NCBI RefSeq assembly: GCF_001949145.1
Contig: NW_019091593.1
Location: 156,101-220,100 of the forward strand
Direction of reading: 5' to 3'
DNA: 64,000 bases
From: Acanthaster planci
Taxonomy: Eukaryota; Echinodermata; Asteroidea; Valvatida; Acanthasteridae
Part shown: in pieces, positions 21,401-29,989 of the stretch
Numbering within the stretch: the stretch's first letter is position 1
How the letters are laid out: each line of letters begins with the position of its first letter
Notes under the pieces: generated by a model
Databases searched by the model: none
Seen by the model: the letters and a program-made list of their open reading frames with translations, nothing else
Told to the model about the DNA's origin: nothing
Translations under genes and position numbers: made by a program

Positions 21401-24313
21401 CCCTGGTAACCTATGCACAAAATATACCTGGGACATCGCCTAAAAATCGACCAGTGGTTGACAAACAGGAAATGCTTGAACTCGCCCCTGCTGCTGATTT
21501 CTACTATCTAATCCAATATTTCTGTTAACTTTAGGGGCCCTGGAAAAGAACTGGAATGCAACACTTAGCACCTAGGCCTAGACCCGTGGGCAGGACTACT
21601 TACCACTGCCCTCTTCACTATCGTCAGCGGTATCTTGGCATGAAGTGGGGTGGCAGCAATCTCCTTCTGGGCCGTGGAGAACAGTAACCGCCGCTTGTTG
21701 TTTCCCATGTCGCTTACGCTGGGGGAAAGAATTTCACAAAGACAAAATTACTCACCCCATTGAAAACTGTGTTCTATGGTTCAGCCTGCTAGTAACCAAA
21801 TCTTATGAGATTATGAGGGCACGGCCAGTTTGCTCTCTACCTTCTCGTGGCGTCAACACCAGAACATCAGTAAAAAAAACTGCTGACGGCTAAGCACAAC
21901 AAACAAAAACATTATGGCGATATCAAAACCAATGAATTGAGGGAGTTCTTCTTCCCTTTCAGGGGTAAGTGATTCCAACTAAATTTAACTATTGAAAGGT
22001 ACAGTTGGAGGAACAAAGGAGTCAGCTTACCATCAAACCTAATAAGGTGTATTCTTTAAAGGGGCATTAGAGGCATACATGTATGCGAAGATTGTCTTAC
22101 CCAAGCTCTACAGAGAAATCCTGGCCCAGAGGCACAAAAACCTGGACTACCAGAAATCGCTGAACCAAGGCCACTATTGAAAGAAAACATATGCACTTTA
22201 CTCATGAAGCATGGCAAAACGATTAGGTGTTGGTTCATACCTATAGAGTAACTGGTACACAGTCATGTACTGTGTCTTCTTTTTTCTTTCTTTTTGACTT
22301 TACTCCGTCAGTGAAATGATGGTATGACTCAGTTCAACCAACATTTTCAGCCAGAGCAAAGCAAGCCTACTATGGTTTGTTCGTTTGTGTTGAAAATCAC
22401 AGAGAACATAGAAGGTTGTCTTTAAATTGGCTGGTCTCTGTCTTTCAGCCAGTTGACTGTGACATCAAGCTCTGAGGCCCATACCGTGTGTGCAGACCCA
22501 ACGAAGCTGTAAAGTCTCTATGTGATCAATGGTTTGAGGCATGCTGTCAACTTAAAGGCATCAATGCTGATAAAAACCACATGCGGTCTTTCTGGTACAC
22601 TCAGTCACAAGACATTTGAAGTTACATTTAAGGTACAACTGACAGGCTTCAATACTGAAGACTGACATTATTCCGGGTTCTAAAAGGTAAAAGCAAAGGA
22701 TTTAACATGCCTAACCACTGAAGTTCCTTTACAACACTTACAAGTAAGCTTGGAGTCTTTCGGCAGCTGTATCTTGGTACTAGTACCGGCACCTTCCAAG
22801 ACGTGCACAAAACTCTTGGCCTCTTTTTCATACACCTGCAAACAACGGCAGCAATTTTTTTTTCTGATAAATTTCAAACTGCTTTTAATTCTTGCTGACT
22901 TCTTAACCTAAGCTGTGCACTGTACTAAAAATCTAAATCTTATCAAACACAGCATGCACATGTATATTTTCTCGGTTACTTTGAAAGTTTAAGTGTAATA
23001 GTTTGTTTCAAATAATAGCTAGATGATGCCTCACTAGATGACTGTATATGAAAGTATACCATACGACATGTCTTGCAGGTTCTTTTCAGTAATTTTGATT
23101 TAGTTTGTATTAGAAAGAGCAAACTGAACCCTTTGTTTCGATGCATCCCTCCATTTGGCATCCCATTGACAATGGACATTGTGTGGGTGAGTTTTATTTG
23201 GATTCCTCTGTGGCTCTAGCGACTTCCAACTCAATTTATTTTTAGGTTGAGTTGGACATTTGGCAATTTTTCAAAGTCAAGAGAAGTTTCGAAAAGTGCA
23301 GGAAAATTTCAACAAATTTCTTGTTCAAATAGATATATGTTCATATGTACGATGCAGTTAGTTCAAATCAATTAGTGATTGCTTCATCAAGCAGAATCTG
23401 TGGGAGAGGTGTTAGAAAACAATTCTTGACTGCTTTATCTCATGAATGGTGTAGTAAAACTACCGGTAGCCGCCCTCAGTGATCCACAGAGCATGCTCTC
23501 TGCCCTCGGTTTCACCTTGAGAAAATAGAACTCTCCACAGATCACCTCAGAATACAAGTTTTACTGCACCATCCAAAATGGTCAATATTTGTGTACCGGG
23601 GCCGAGCAAGAAGTACAGATTGGTGACATCACAAATCTGTGAAGCTTTTCCATACATAAAAAACAAGCGGAATCCTTGCGTTACCTTGTGAATTGATGCC
23701 GAGCCAGTCAGCTTCCATTTAGCCAGTGGTTCCTTGCCTTGACAACTGAAGACCTCCACGTGGGCCCCACCCTGAAAGCAACCATGACGCAGGATAAAGG
23801 TTTGTGCAATTTGGAAAAAAAAATTGTTCAGCAGTGCACATGCAAAGTACATTAAATGTACTGGTACCATGGAATTGGCCAACCTGGGTGTATCTGAAAG
23901 AAGGATGTCAAAAGACTGAAAAAAAAATCACTGGAAATTTGTCAACTCTTCATTTATTTCTCATTTCTGATGGAACACTACTTAACATAATGCTTATATT
24001 AGAGCCTGTACAATATCAACTTGTTTTAACCCCTTCGCTCCGGGATTAGTGCATACCACACATACAGTCACCATGCAGCTGCTGGTTCAATGGGGCCTGC
24101 TGATGGACAAAGCCCTCCATTCAGGGCATACCACAGCCCAGCAGTCACGGTCAAAAGAATTACCGGCACAACGGGGTTAAATTTTTGTTGTCCTTGTGAA
24201 TAAACATGTTTTATTAAACCTTTCGTCCATTTCTCTCTTTTTTTGATTATTTCAAGGGCACTCATTGCAAGTGATGTGTTATTAAACCTTACCTGAAATT
24301 CACTCTTAAACAT
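9470..24313 (-). CDS. CFAP20DC: CFAP20 domain-containing protein (C3orf67 orthologue), complete coding region, 19 coding exons
   Basis: Exons in transcript order: 24313-24293, 23771-23685, 22835-22742, 22173-22101, 21718-21604, 20616-20460, 19645-19472, 18879-18755, 17839-17776, 17044-16913, 16533-15907, 15519-15387, 14848-14713, 14035-13846, 13439-13222, 12544-12314, 11821-11739, 10778-10675, 9630-9470. All have AG/GT borders, and phases join to 2925 nt, 974 residues plus TGA. Residues 1-182 form a CFAP20/DUF667 domain: MFKSEFQ start, then [19 protein letters not shown], and WLNLCIDL to LRKIFTMK, colinear with CFAP20. The region 241-282 carries the conserved [12 protein letters not shown]. 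Residues 283-900 are mostly disordered, rich in Ser, Arg and Pro. The C-terminus is [19 protein letters not shown] (955-973), which I recall from vertebrate CFAP20DC. CFAP20 is an axonemal doublet-microtubule protein; a ciliary role for this paralogue is inferred. It appears longer than the human protein. It converges with CPT2. Confidence 0.93.
10801..10834. repeat. Tandem duplication of 18 bp in a CFAP20DC intron
   Basis: The word TGATCTATATTGCTGT occurs at 10801-10816 and again at 10819-10834, an exact head-to-tail duplication with an 18 bp period. Confidence 0.85.
11293..11473. mobile_element. MITE-like element, family E (CFAP20DC intron)
   Basis: Long terminal inverted repeats: left arm about 11293-11340 includes CGATAAAAACAACTGC; right arm about 11424-11472 includes GCAGTTGTTTTTATCG. 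Outer parts also pair (AGGTAGCAACC against GGTTGCAACCT, CAAAATG against CATTTTG). The arms are about 47 bp with a central segment of about 80 bp. No coding capacity. It lies between the exons at 10675-10778 and 11739-11821. Confidence 0.8.
13679..13841 (+). mobile_element. Dispersed repeat, family D, copy 1 (abuts a splice donor)
   Basis: Matches 19263-19405 in reverse complement with shared blocks GGGAACAGACTAT, CCTTCCAGCC, AGAAAAGCAA and ATGGCTGCC. The ends, GCTGCCATGTTTGC and GCAAAATGGCTGCC, are imperfect inverted repeats. The right end stops three or four bases before the exon 13846-14035 donor (minus strand GTATAG), so the first intronic bases after this exon derive from the element. Confidence 0.7.
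15907..16533 (-). other. CFAP20DC: Largest CFAP20DC exon: disordered basic/acidic repeat region
   Basis: This 627 nt exon encodes residues 348-556, strongly hydrophilic (Ser, Arg, Lys, Asp, Gly). It has two copies of an acidic phosphorylatable motif, DSLSESDD (479-486) and DSLSESEE (513-520), flanking a basic patch [11 protein letters not shown] (493-503) that looks like a nuclear localisation or microtubule-binding signal. Local GC is higher than in neighbouring introns. The acceptor (CACCAAG) is weaker than average. Confidence 0.7.
17302..17424. mobile_element. Possible small MITE (CFAP20DC intron)
   Basis: GTTTCACACAGATCT near 17302-17316 and AGATTTATGTGAAAC at 17410-17424 are inverted with two mismatches over 15 bp. 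The internal sequence also shows short complementary words. No second copy was noticed in the window. Confidence 0.35.
19263..19405 (-). mobile_element. Dispersed repeat, family D, copy 2
   Basis: Reverse-complement match to 13679-13841; both copies lie in CFAP20DC introns. The outer end reads GCGGCCATGTTTGTCTTG on the minus strand against GCTGCCATGTTTGCCTTG in copy 1. Divergence of roughly a quarter suggests old insertions. Confidence 0.7.
20460..24313 (-). other. CFAP20DC: CFAP20/DUF667 domain-encoding exons 1-6 of CFAP20DC
   Basis: These six exons encode residues 1-182, aligned by eye along the whole CFAP20 fold: MFKSEFQ (CFAP20 starts MFKNTFQ), a [12 protein letters not shown] strand, a [14 protein letters not shown] segment, and the closing [13 protein letters not shown] strand that matches the end of CFAP20. 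The first coding exon contributes only seven residues. Intron 1 holds a TTAA MITE (24026-24180). Confidence 0.85.
24026..24180. mobile_element. TTAA MITE-like element, family B, copy 1 (CFAP20DC intron 1)
   Basis: The left terminus TTAACCCCTTCGCTCCGG and the right terminus CCGGCACAACGGGGTTAA are inverted repeats of 18 bp with a few mismatches, each ending in TTAA. The same left terminus (TAACCCCTTCGCTCC) recurs at 28396, which supports a family. Length 155 bp, non-coding. Confidence 0.7.
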
Positions 24314-25185
24314 TGTGGCAGGATGGCTCAGGAACTCAGGTGGAACTCAGATAGTCGTGCACTGTAGTCTACACTGCAGTTCACTTCTCAAATGCATGCA
24401 CGTCCTGGCAGGCTTCAGCCAGGTACCATGGTTATGGCCGTCGCACATACATGTACCAGAGTACATGCACACCTGTTACCCATGGAAGGATGAAAGTCAA
24501 AGACATAAAAATCTCAAAAATTCCAACATATGAAGTGCGCGCACAGTTCAAACATTAGGAAGTATTTGACAAGCTTGACATCTGACTGTCAACCAGTTCC
24601 CAAATGCAGACTATATGTACATTGTTTATCTGCTGTCAGCATTTGGAAAGCATTACATATCAGACAAGTTTAAAAGGGATCCACTGTTGATCTCAGGAGC
24701 GAGTTTAGCTCAACTTGTTATCGTGTACAACATGTAGAGTGGTACAGTTGGGCTGGTTCCAGTACAACTACAGCAGAGAGGTCCTGTGGGCACTATGTGC
24801 CCAGCATGTGCCAAAGTCATATTGTTTACAAATGTCTTGTCATTGGTCATAGGGCTAGATCATGAACAGATGAAGTGCCACATTTTAGATGAATTGTGTC
24901 AAGTGAGAGACACATTGACTTGGATAATGTTGAGAAATTTCCAACAGCCATTGTTCAACAATAGCTGGGCCAGCCCAACTGCAGCACTACAGTTGGGACT
25001 GTCCCAACTTATGCTATAGTTGGGGCGTATCAGGCCTATGTACACCATGGTACAGTAGGGAAGGATTACTGGCGTCCGTAAACCATGTTGTAGGCCTAAA
25101 CGAAACTCTTCCAAAGCACGGTAAATTTACCATCAGATTACCGATGGTCTTGTGAAATTGATCGTTGCAATCGATTATAACATAC

Positions 25186-25375
25186 CTGCAGTATGCTTAA
25201 TTCTCATGGATCTTCTCCGATCGCGGCAAAATTCTAGAAATAGGCCTTAAATAAAATCCTTTGCCTTAAACTTCGCTGCTGTCAAGTCGCGAGACTTCGT
25301 TTGTGTACTGTTTCCGCGCAGCTCAGACGGCCATTTTGACTCTTGAATCGGAAGTGCGCCCTCTAGCGGTAAAAA
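25186..25375 (-). promoter_or_regulatory. CFAP20DC: CFAP20DC promoter and likely non-coding first exon
   Basis: On the minus strand a consensus donor CTGCAG|GTATGT lies at 25186/25185, about 870 bp upstream of the ATG exon, suggesting an untranslated first exon. Upstream within 200 bp are TCTCGCGAC (25286-25294, near the TCTCGCGAGA core-promoter motif), CAAAATGGCCG (YY1-like, about 25329-25339) and CCGCTAGAGGGCGC (25356-25369), which fits the 14-position CTCF core without mismatch. There is no TATA box, as is usual for broadly expressed or ciliary genes. Confidence 0.5.
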
Positions 25376-28300
25376 ATTCTGAAGAAAGGATAGAAACCTT
25401 GTACAGATGTCCAGTGACGTATCCTGCCGAGAAGGCAAATCCCCCTCCCCCTTTGAAGCCATTTAATTCTTACCCTATTTGTTTAAGGAAGCAAAACTAT
25501 GGTAATTACCTTCTGAGGGAGGTGGGAAACCAGTAATGAGAACTCTTCATTTTACGGATGAAAAAAAAAAGGGCAGTTATTCAGTTTTAAACGAATTTCC
25601 ATTCCATTTCCTTCTTCATCAGGACACGCCAGTGCAGACGGAAGTAGGTAGCCTAGGGACTTCGGTTTGTCAAGAAAATGAGAAAATCCCGTATCCTTTA
25701 CAGCTCTGATCACTTCTCTACTTACTGAAAGTAGGCCTAGAAACTTAAGGGCGACTTTTTTTTGGGGGGGGGTGGCAACTAGAGTTGGACACAGTTGTTC
25801 AAAGGGCACTAAACGCATTGAATTGTGGCATGTACATAGATTGTCGGGGGGGGGCTGAATTCCGCTGGGAGAACGGTGCCCCTGCTTCCTCCATGGTTAC
25901 GCCAGGCAGGAAGCAAGAGGCAACAACCGACAAAAAGCCAGTGTTTAGGTTTCTTTTGCTATGAATTACACAATTCTGAAGACTGCTGAGGTGATGAAGG
26001 CTTCAGACTTTTCCAACTGTGGTTGCATGCCATTATAGGCTACCGTAATCTTGCCCTTCGAAAAATATTTTTAAAAAGTCGACTGAGGCATGTATACTGT
26101 TCAACAATGCCATCAAGATTATTCAGAAAAAGGGTGTGTATTGTATCAGCTATAAAATGATATGGACGAAAAAATCCTTTTCTAACAACTCATCAACAAA
26201 AACATCGATTTTGACGATTAAAACACGCAACAAACAGCCAGCTGGTGCTTTGCCGTTGTTATACGCGCACTATTTTGCTAGGAACACCTTGAACGTACGT
26301 GCGAGGGTAAAAAATAACTGACAGTAATTACTGTCGGCGCCTATATCAATCAATGAACCTTTCCTTTTCTTATGTCTTTCGTTTAATCAGTAGTTTTCTT
26401 CTCGGATACAATTAAGAACGTCTGACTAGGGTGTAGCAAGCATGGAATTAAAAGGATGCCACGCACCAATGTGCTTGTTTATTGGCCTTTAGTGATACAT
26501 AGATCCAGACTCGCGACATGATTAATTTCTTAGTGTATGAAAAATATGTTATCCCACCGAAACACTGAAAAGGGCCCACAAACATACCCTTTATAATGTC
26601 AATAACAAGAAAATCCCTGTCCGATTAGAATGAAATAAAAGAGTGAGAAAAGATTTCTATACAGGGTAGCAAATTTTTTTGGGGGGTATAAGGTGTAGAA
26701 TAGCTGCAAGACTAGCTCCAGTAGGGGTAACTCATTCTATCATTTTAATCATAACACTGCAAAGAGTTTTTCTCACTGTAATGAACTGAGCAAGATACAT
26801 GCAATATTTGAGTTGGAGGAACACCGATTTAATCTTCTTCATGTGAGGCTCTGAAAACCAAGTGCAAGACTAACAGAAAATGCACACGTAGCATTTGTGA
26901 TACATCGAAAGAAAGTAATACAATATATTTACGACCATATTGTCCACAGTCCAAGAAGTAGCCGGGTTAAAAGGTGAAGTTCAAGAGGTTAAGGAACAGA
27001 GTTACTTTCCATAACTTGGAATTAGGTCCTTCGGTAGTCGGGATATTACACTCACTAAACTAACAAAGATAATTTAAACACATTTTTTTTTCAAATGAAT
27101 GCGGGCAACACTCTAAAGGTACAATCCATGCACGGAACACCGCCCAGTGGCTCTTTTTTTTCTATCATGGGTAACAAAACTGCATGTTTACAAACAATAT
27201 AAATTTCCTCCCTTCAACGTCCAAAGAAATGAGATTGTTTCAAGCCAGTAAGCAGTTTGTTTCAAGCCAGTAAGCAGTTTGTTTGTTGTTTTTGTTTGTG
27301 CTTTTGGTTACATGCATTGCTCTTAAGAACGGCAAAACGTCTCCAGAGGGCAACTCCCCCCCCATGCGCCACGGCCCAAAATTTTCCAGGGAGGCCTGGG
27401 CAAAGAGACAGAGGGGCGCTCACATTGTCGGGACACAAAAATATCCACCGGCATTAAAAATTTACCTCATCACGCAGGAATTTGAGAGTTAAGTTGTCTC
27501 CTTATTTCATCAACCTAACTAAAATCTCAATGTCCAATTGCGCGTTTAGTGTTGTGATACAATGTGCAGGTCAAAAATAACACAAATGTAATCGAATAAT
27601 TCTTTCAAATACTTAATGGTAAAGAGACACTCAAAGTACACAGCAGGCTCGTTCGTTCATAAGTCGTGAACAAAGTCCAAACGTAAATTTAACTTTTTTG
27701 ACAAAAGTGAAGATCAAAACCTATAAACTGTAAAGGTATACCCTGTGGAAAGTGCTAAATTAACGTATCTTTGTGAAATATACCTTGGACTTTTCTAAAA
27801 ATTTCCACAAATTTCAAGATTCAGCATGAGTGCAACACCTAGCCTTGCATGTCATTTTGAAATTGGCTGTTCAGCTGATCTGTGTAGAAGTGAACGAAAT
27901 AATTAATGTCGGCCATAAGAACTTGAACGTCAAGGGGCGTCATGAATGGATTGCTGGGAGCTGCGTGAAAAGTGGATCAGCTTATTTTAGGCACACTAAT
28001 TAGTCTTTTGCAAACCCATGCAGACGCGGACTATGACTCGGTTGTGCGCAAGTTTGTCAGTATGAGTTAATTACATGTAGGCCTACATCAAATGGAATAA
28101 CCTGTATGTGTGCCTTAAAGGTCATGTTTTCGGGTAATACATATGCAATTAAAAAACTGATACGGGTTTAATAGAAATCGTATTTGTGCCTAATAACGCG
28201 CACGTATACGTCTTTTGAATTTTAAATTGTCATCGATGAGAGGTTTTTGTCAATTCGTCCCAAATACATTTTTTCCAGGTTTTATTCGGGCTTTCTGTTT

Positions 28301-28395
28301 GCATAATTACGCACAAGCGGTGTGACCACGGGAAGAAACCGGTGTAAATACCCTATTGTTGAATTGAATTTAATTGAATTAATGCCGAAAATCCG
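25376..28395. other. Intergenic, no gene recognised
   Basis: Contains several poly-G/poly-C runs, a perfect 16 bp palindrome GACAGTAATTACTGTC (26320-26335), and the 22 bp tandem duplication at 27237-27280. No reading frame here resembles a known domain, and none shows splice-supported coding. Confidence 0.6.
27237..27280. repeat. Exact 22 bp tandem duplication
   Basis: Two perfect head-to-tail copies of a 22 bp unit beginning GTTTCAAGCCAGTAAGCAG, followed by a GTTT remnant. Perfect identity suggests a recent event or an assembly artefact. Confidence 0.9.
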
Positions 28396-28622
28396 CTAAC
28401 CCCTTCGCTCCCCTCAGGGTTTGACAGGGGGTGGCTTTTGCTGATAAAAATTGTTCAGGATGGTTTGCAGAACGCAACCCACTCTTCATATCCGCCTGGT
28501 ATGATTACCTGTCTTGGAAACTGATCTTTTTCAATAAAAATCGTACTAGAGCATTTTTCACTGAAGGTGTGTTTGTATGTATTTAACACGTCAAATCACA
28601 ATTTTGAGAGCGAGCGGGTTAA
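28396..28622. mobile_element. TTAA MITE-like element, family B, copy 2
   Basis: The left end CTAACCCCTTCGCTCCC and the right end GAGCGAGCGGGTTAA are inverted termini, shared with the copy at 24026. The left TTAA has decayed to CTAA. The interior is unrelated or strongly diverged. It lies 90 bp from the tRNA-like sequence. Confidence 0.65.
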
Positions 28623-28712
28623 TTCCTTAATAGCTGATGAGAAAATACAGAAATAAAATAGTTCGCGGTACCCGCTGCTTCATTTGACTCGGACCGGCCA
28701 GCCAACCCCGGC

Positions 28713-28810
28713 AAGCTCGGTGGTCGAGTGGTTAAGACATCTCCACTAGTAAGCAGGAGGACGTGGGTTCGAGTCCCACCCGAGTAAGCTTGTGAGTTTT
28801 TTTTTTTTTT
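28713..28810 (+). repeat. tRNA-Thr(AGT)-like sequence: SINE head or tRNA pseudogene
   Basis: Internal pol III promoter boxes are intact: A box TGGTCGAGTGGT (28721-28732) and B box GGTTCGAGTCC (28766-28776), inside a perfect 5 bp T-stem (GTGGG/CCCAC). The acceptor stem pairs at six of seven positions. The loop CTAGTAA fits a Thr(AGT) anticodon loop, but the anticodon stem is broken (two of five pairs), so a functional tRNA is unlikely. A run of 14 T at 28797-28810 follows and would terminate pol III. Confidence 0.65.
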
Positions 28811-29112
28811 GCAAGCTCCCGGACAAGCACTGAGCATACAGTGCTTATTAATATACGTTGGGTATTGGCAAACCCGTTATATATGATTAGAAATAAAGTT
28901 TGCTGTCCGCTCCCCTCTGAGTAATTTTGAGAATGTCCATCCTGTAGCTCGTTAACTTGATTAAGTCAGAGCAAAGTCGGAAAAGAACCAGGCCCCGTGC
29001 CTTGGGGTCTGGAAAAACCTGAAGGGAATAATTGACCTGACAATTTTTTTCATAACAAGCTTCGATTGGGATATACGTATAGGCATACAGAATTTCGAGT
29101 TTCGCTGACAAT

Positions 29113-29889
29113 CTAGTTTTCACCGTACACACAAAAGGCATCGCAAGGCGCGAGAGCCAAGTCGCCCACGGCATCGAAACGAGTAGCATTGTTGAGTTGA
29201 CAGGTGCCTCCCCCGATGGGACTCTGAGGGGTCTGGATGAAGTTGATGGACCGGCAGAGGGGCTCCTCCTCACAGGCTAAGACGCAGATTTTGATGCTCG
29301 GAGCAGGGGCCTCCCTCAGGACGTGGCGGGCCAGACGGGCGATGAGGAGCCGCCAGCGCTGAAGCGTCTTGCAGCAGACATCACGCAAGGCAGAACCGAC
29401 GAGTCCGAGCTCGGGTATCAGGGGGGCACGTTTGCAGAGGGCTGCCATTGTCGTTCCACCATTGCGACAGTCCTCCTCAACCGCAGGTTCCCACCAAGTT
29501 CCGTTGAGCATGTAAATACATTTCCAACCATCTAGGTCGGCGCGCCAATTCCGATACTCGACTTCATCGGCGCCATCATTGCACTTATAAGATTCGATTT
29601 CTGAATCAAAAATACAACCTATCCATATCGGTTGGTTGGCTGCTACCAAGTGTTCCAGCACAAAATTGTTCTCGTCTTGAGAACGTGGAACGGCAAGGTA
29701 GCCGCCAATGGTAGAGCATTTGGCGGCGGCCTCATCACTGTAAAACGTAGCGCTGGTGACGGTGTAGCAATTGTTGACATACGCTGTCCACCCATCGGGG
29801 CATACAGTTTCTCCGTTGACGCTCAAAATGCAATTAATTGTAAAACCGACGCCCAACAAGAACAGTGGAAAATGAGCAGTAAGGAACAT
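29113..29889 (-). CDS. Secreted C-type lectin-like plus PAN/Apple-like domain protein, intronless
   Basis: A single 258-codon frame. Residues 1-26 form a signal peptide (hydrophobic FPLFLLGVGF core). Residues 30-154 are a C-type lectin-like domain: CPDGW start, WIGC in place of WIGL, WKCIYML and a closing Cys152, with cysteines 30, 41, 58, 124, 141 and 152 suited to the usual disulfides. EPN/QPD and WND calcium-sugar motifs are not seen, so classical sugar binding is doubtful. Residues 172-253 resemble a PAN/Apple module (eight Cys; SINFIQTP and CQLNNATR segments). N-glycosylation sequons occur at N129-G-T and N234-A-T. A minus-strand TATAAA at 29975-29970 lies about 80 bp before the ATG. Many marine deuterostomes have large families of such proteins in innate recognition; the function here is inferred. 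No orthologue symbol can be assigned, and a retrocopy origin is possible. Confidence 0.75.
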   Translation of the reverse strand: MFLTAHFPLFLLGVGFTINCILSVNGETVCPDGWTAYVNNCYTVTSATFYSDEAAAKCSTIGGYLAVPRSQDENNFVLEHLVAANQPIWIGCIFDSEIESYKCNDGADEVEYRNWRADLDGWKCIYMLNGTWWEPAVEEDCRNGGTTMAALCKRAPLIPELGLVGSALRDVCCKTLQRWRLLIARLARHVLREAPAPSIKICVLACEEEPLCRSINFIQTPQSPIGGGTCQLNNATRFDAVGDLALAPCDAFCVYGEN

Positions 29890-29969
29890 GACTGTTAACG
29901 GTTGGGGTGACCTCCCGATGCCAAATGTTTGCCTATTGGATACAAAGGATCAAGTACATAAACCTGACG

Positions 29970-29975
29970 TTTATA
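29970..29975 (-). promoter_or_regulatory. Candidate TATA box of the lectin gene
   Basis: TATAAA on the minus strand, about 80 bp upstream of the lectin ATG, leaving room for a 5' UTR of about 50 nt. A CCAAT pentamer lies between it and the ATG, an unusual order, so the call is tentative. Confidence 0.35.
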
Positions 29976-29989
29976 ACTGTGTATTATCG

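Noticed and set aside
24415-24490. X-box (RFX) candidates GGTACCATGGTTAT and GTTACCCATGGAAG upstream of the CFAP20DC ATG
   Set aside because: Each matches only one half-site well; too weak to claim a ciliary RFX motif.
24730-25060. Several AGTTGGG/CCCAACT words suggesting another inverted element
   Set aside because: Words are scattered in both orientations without definable termini.
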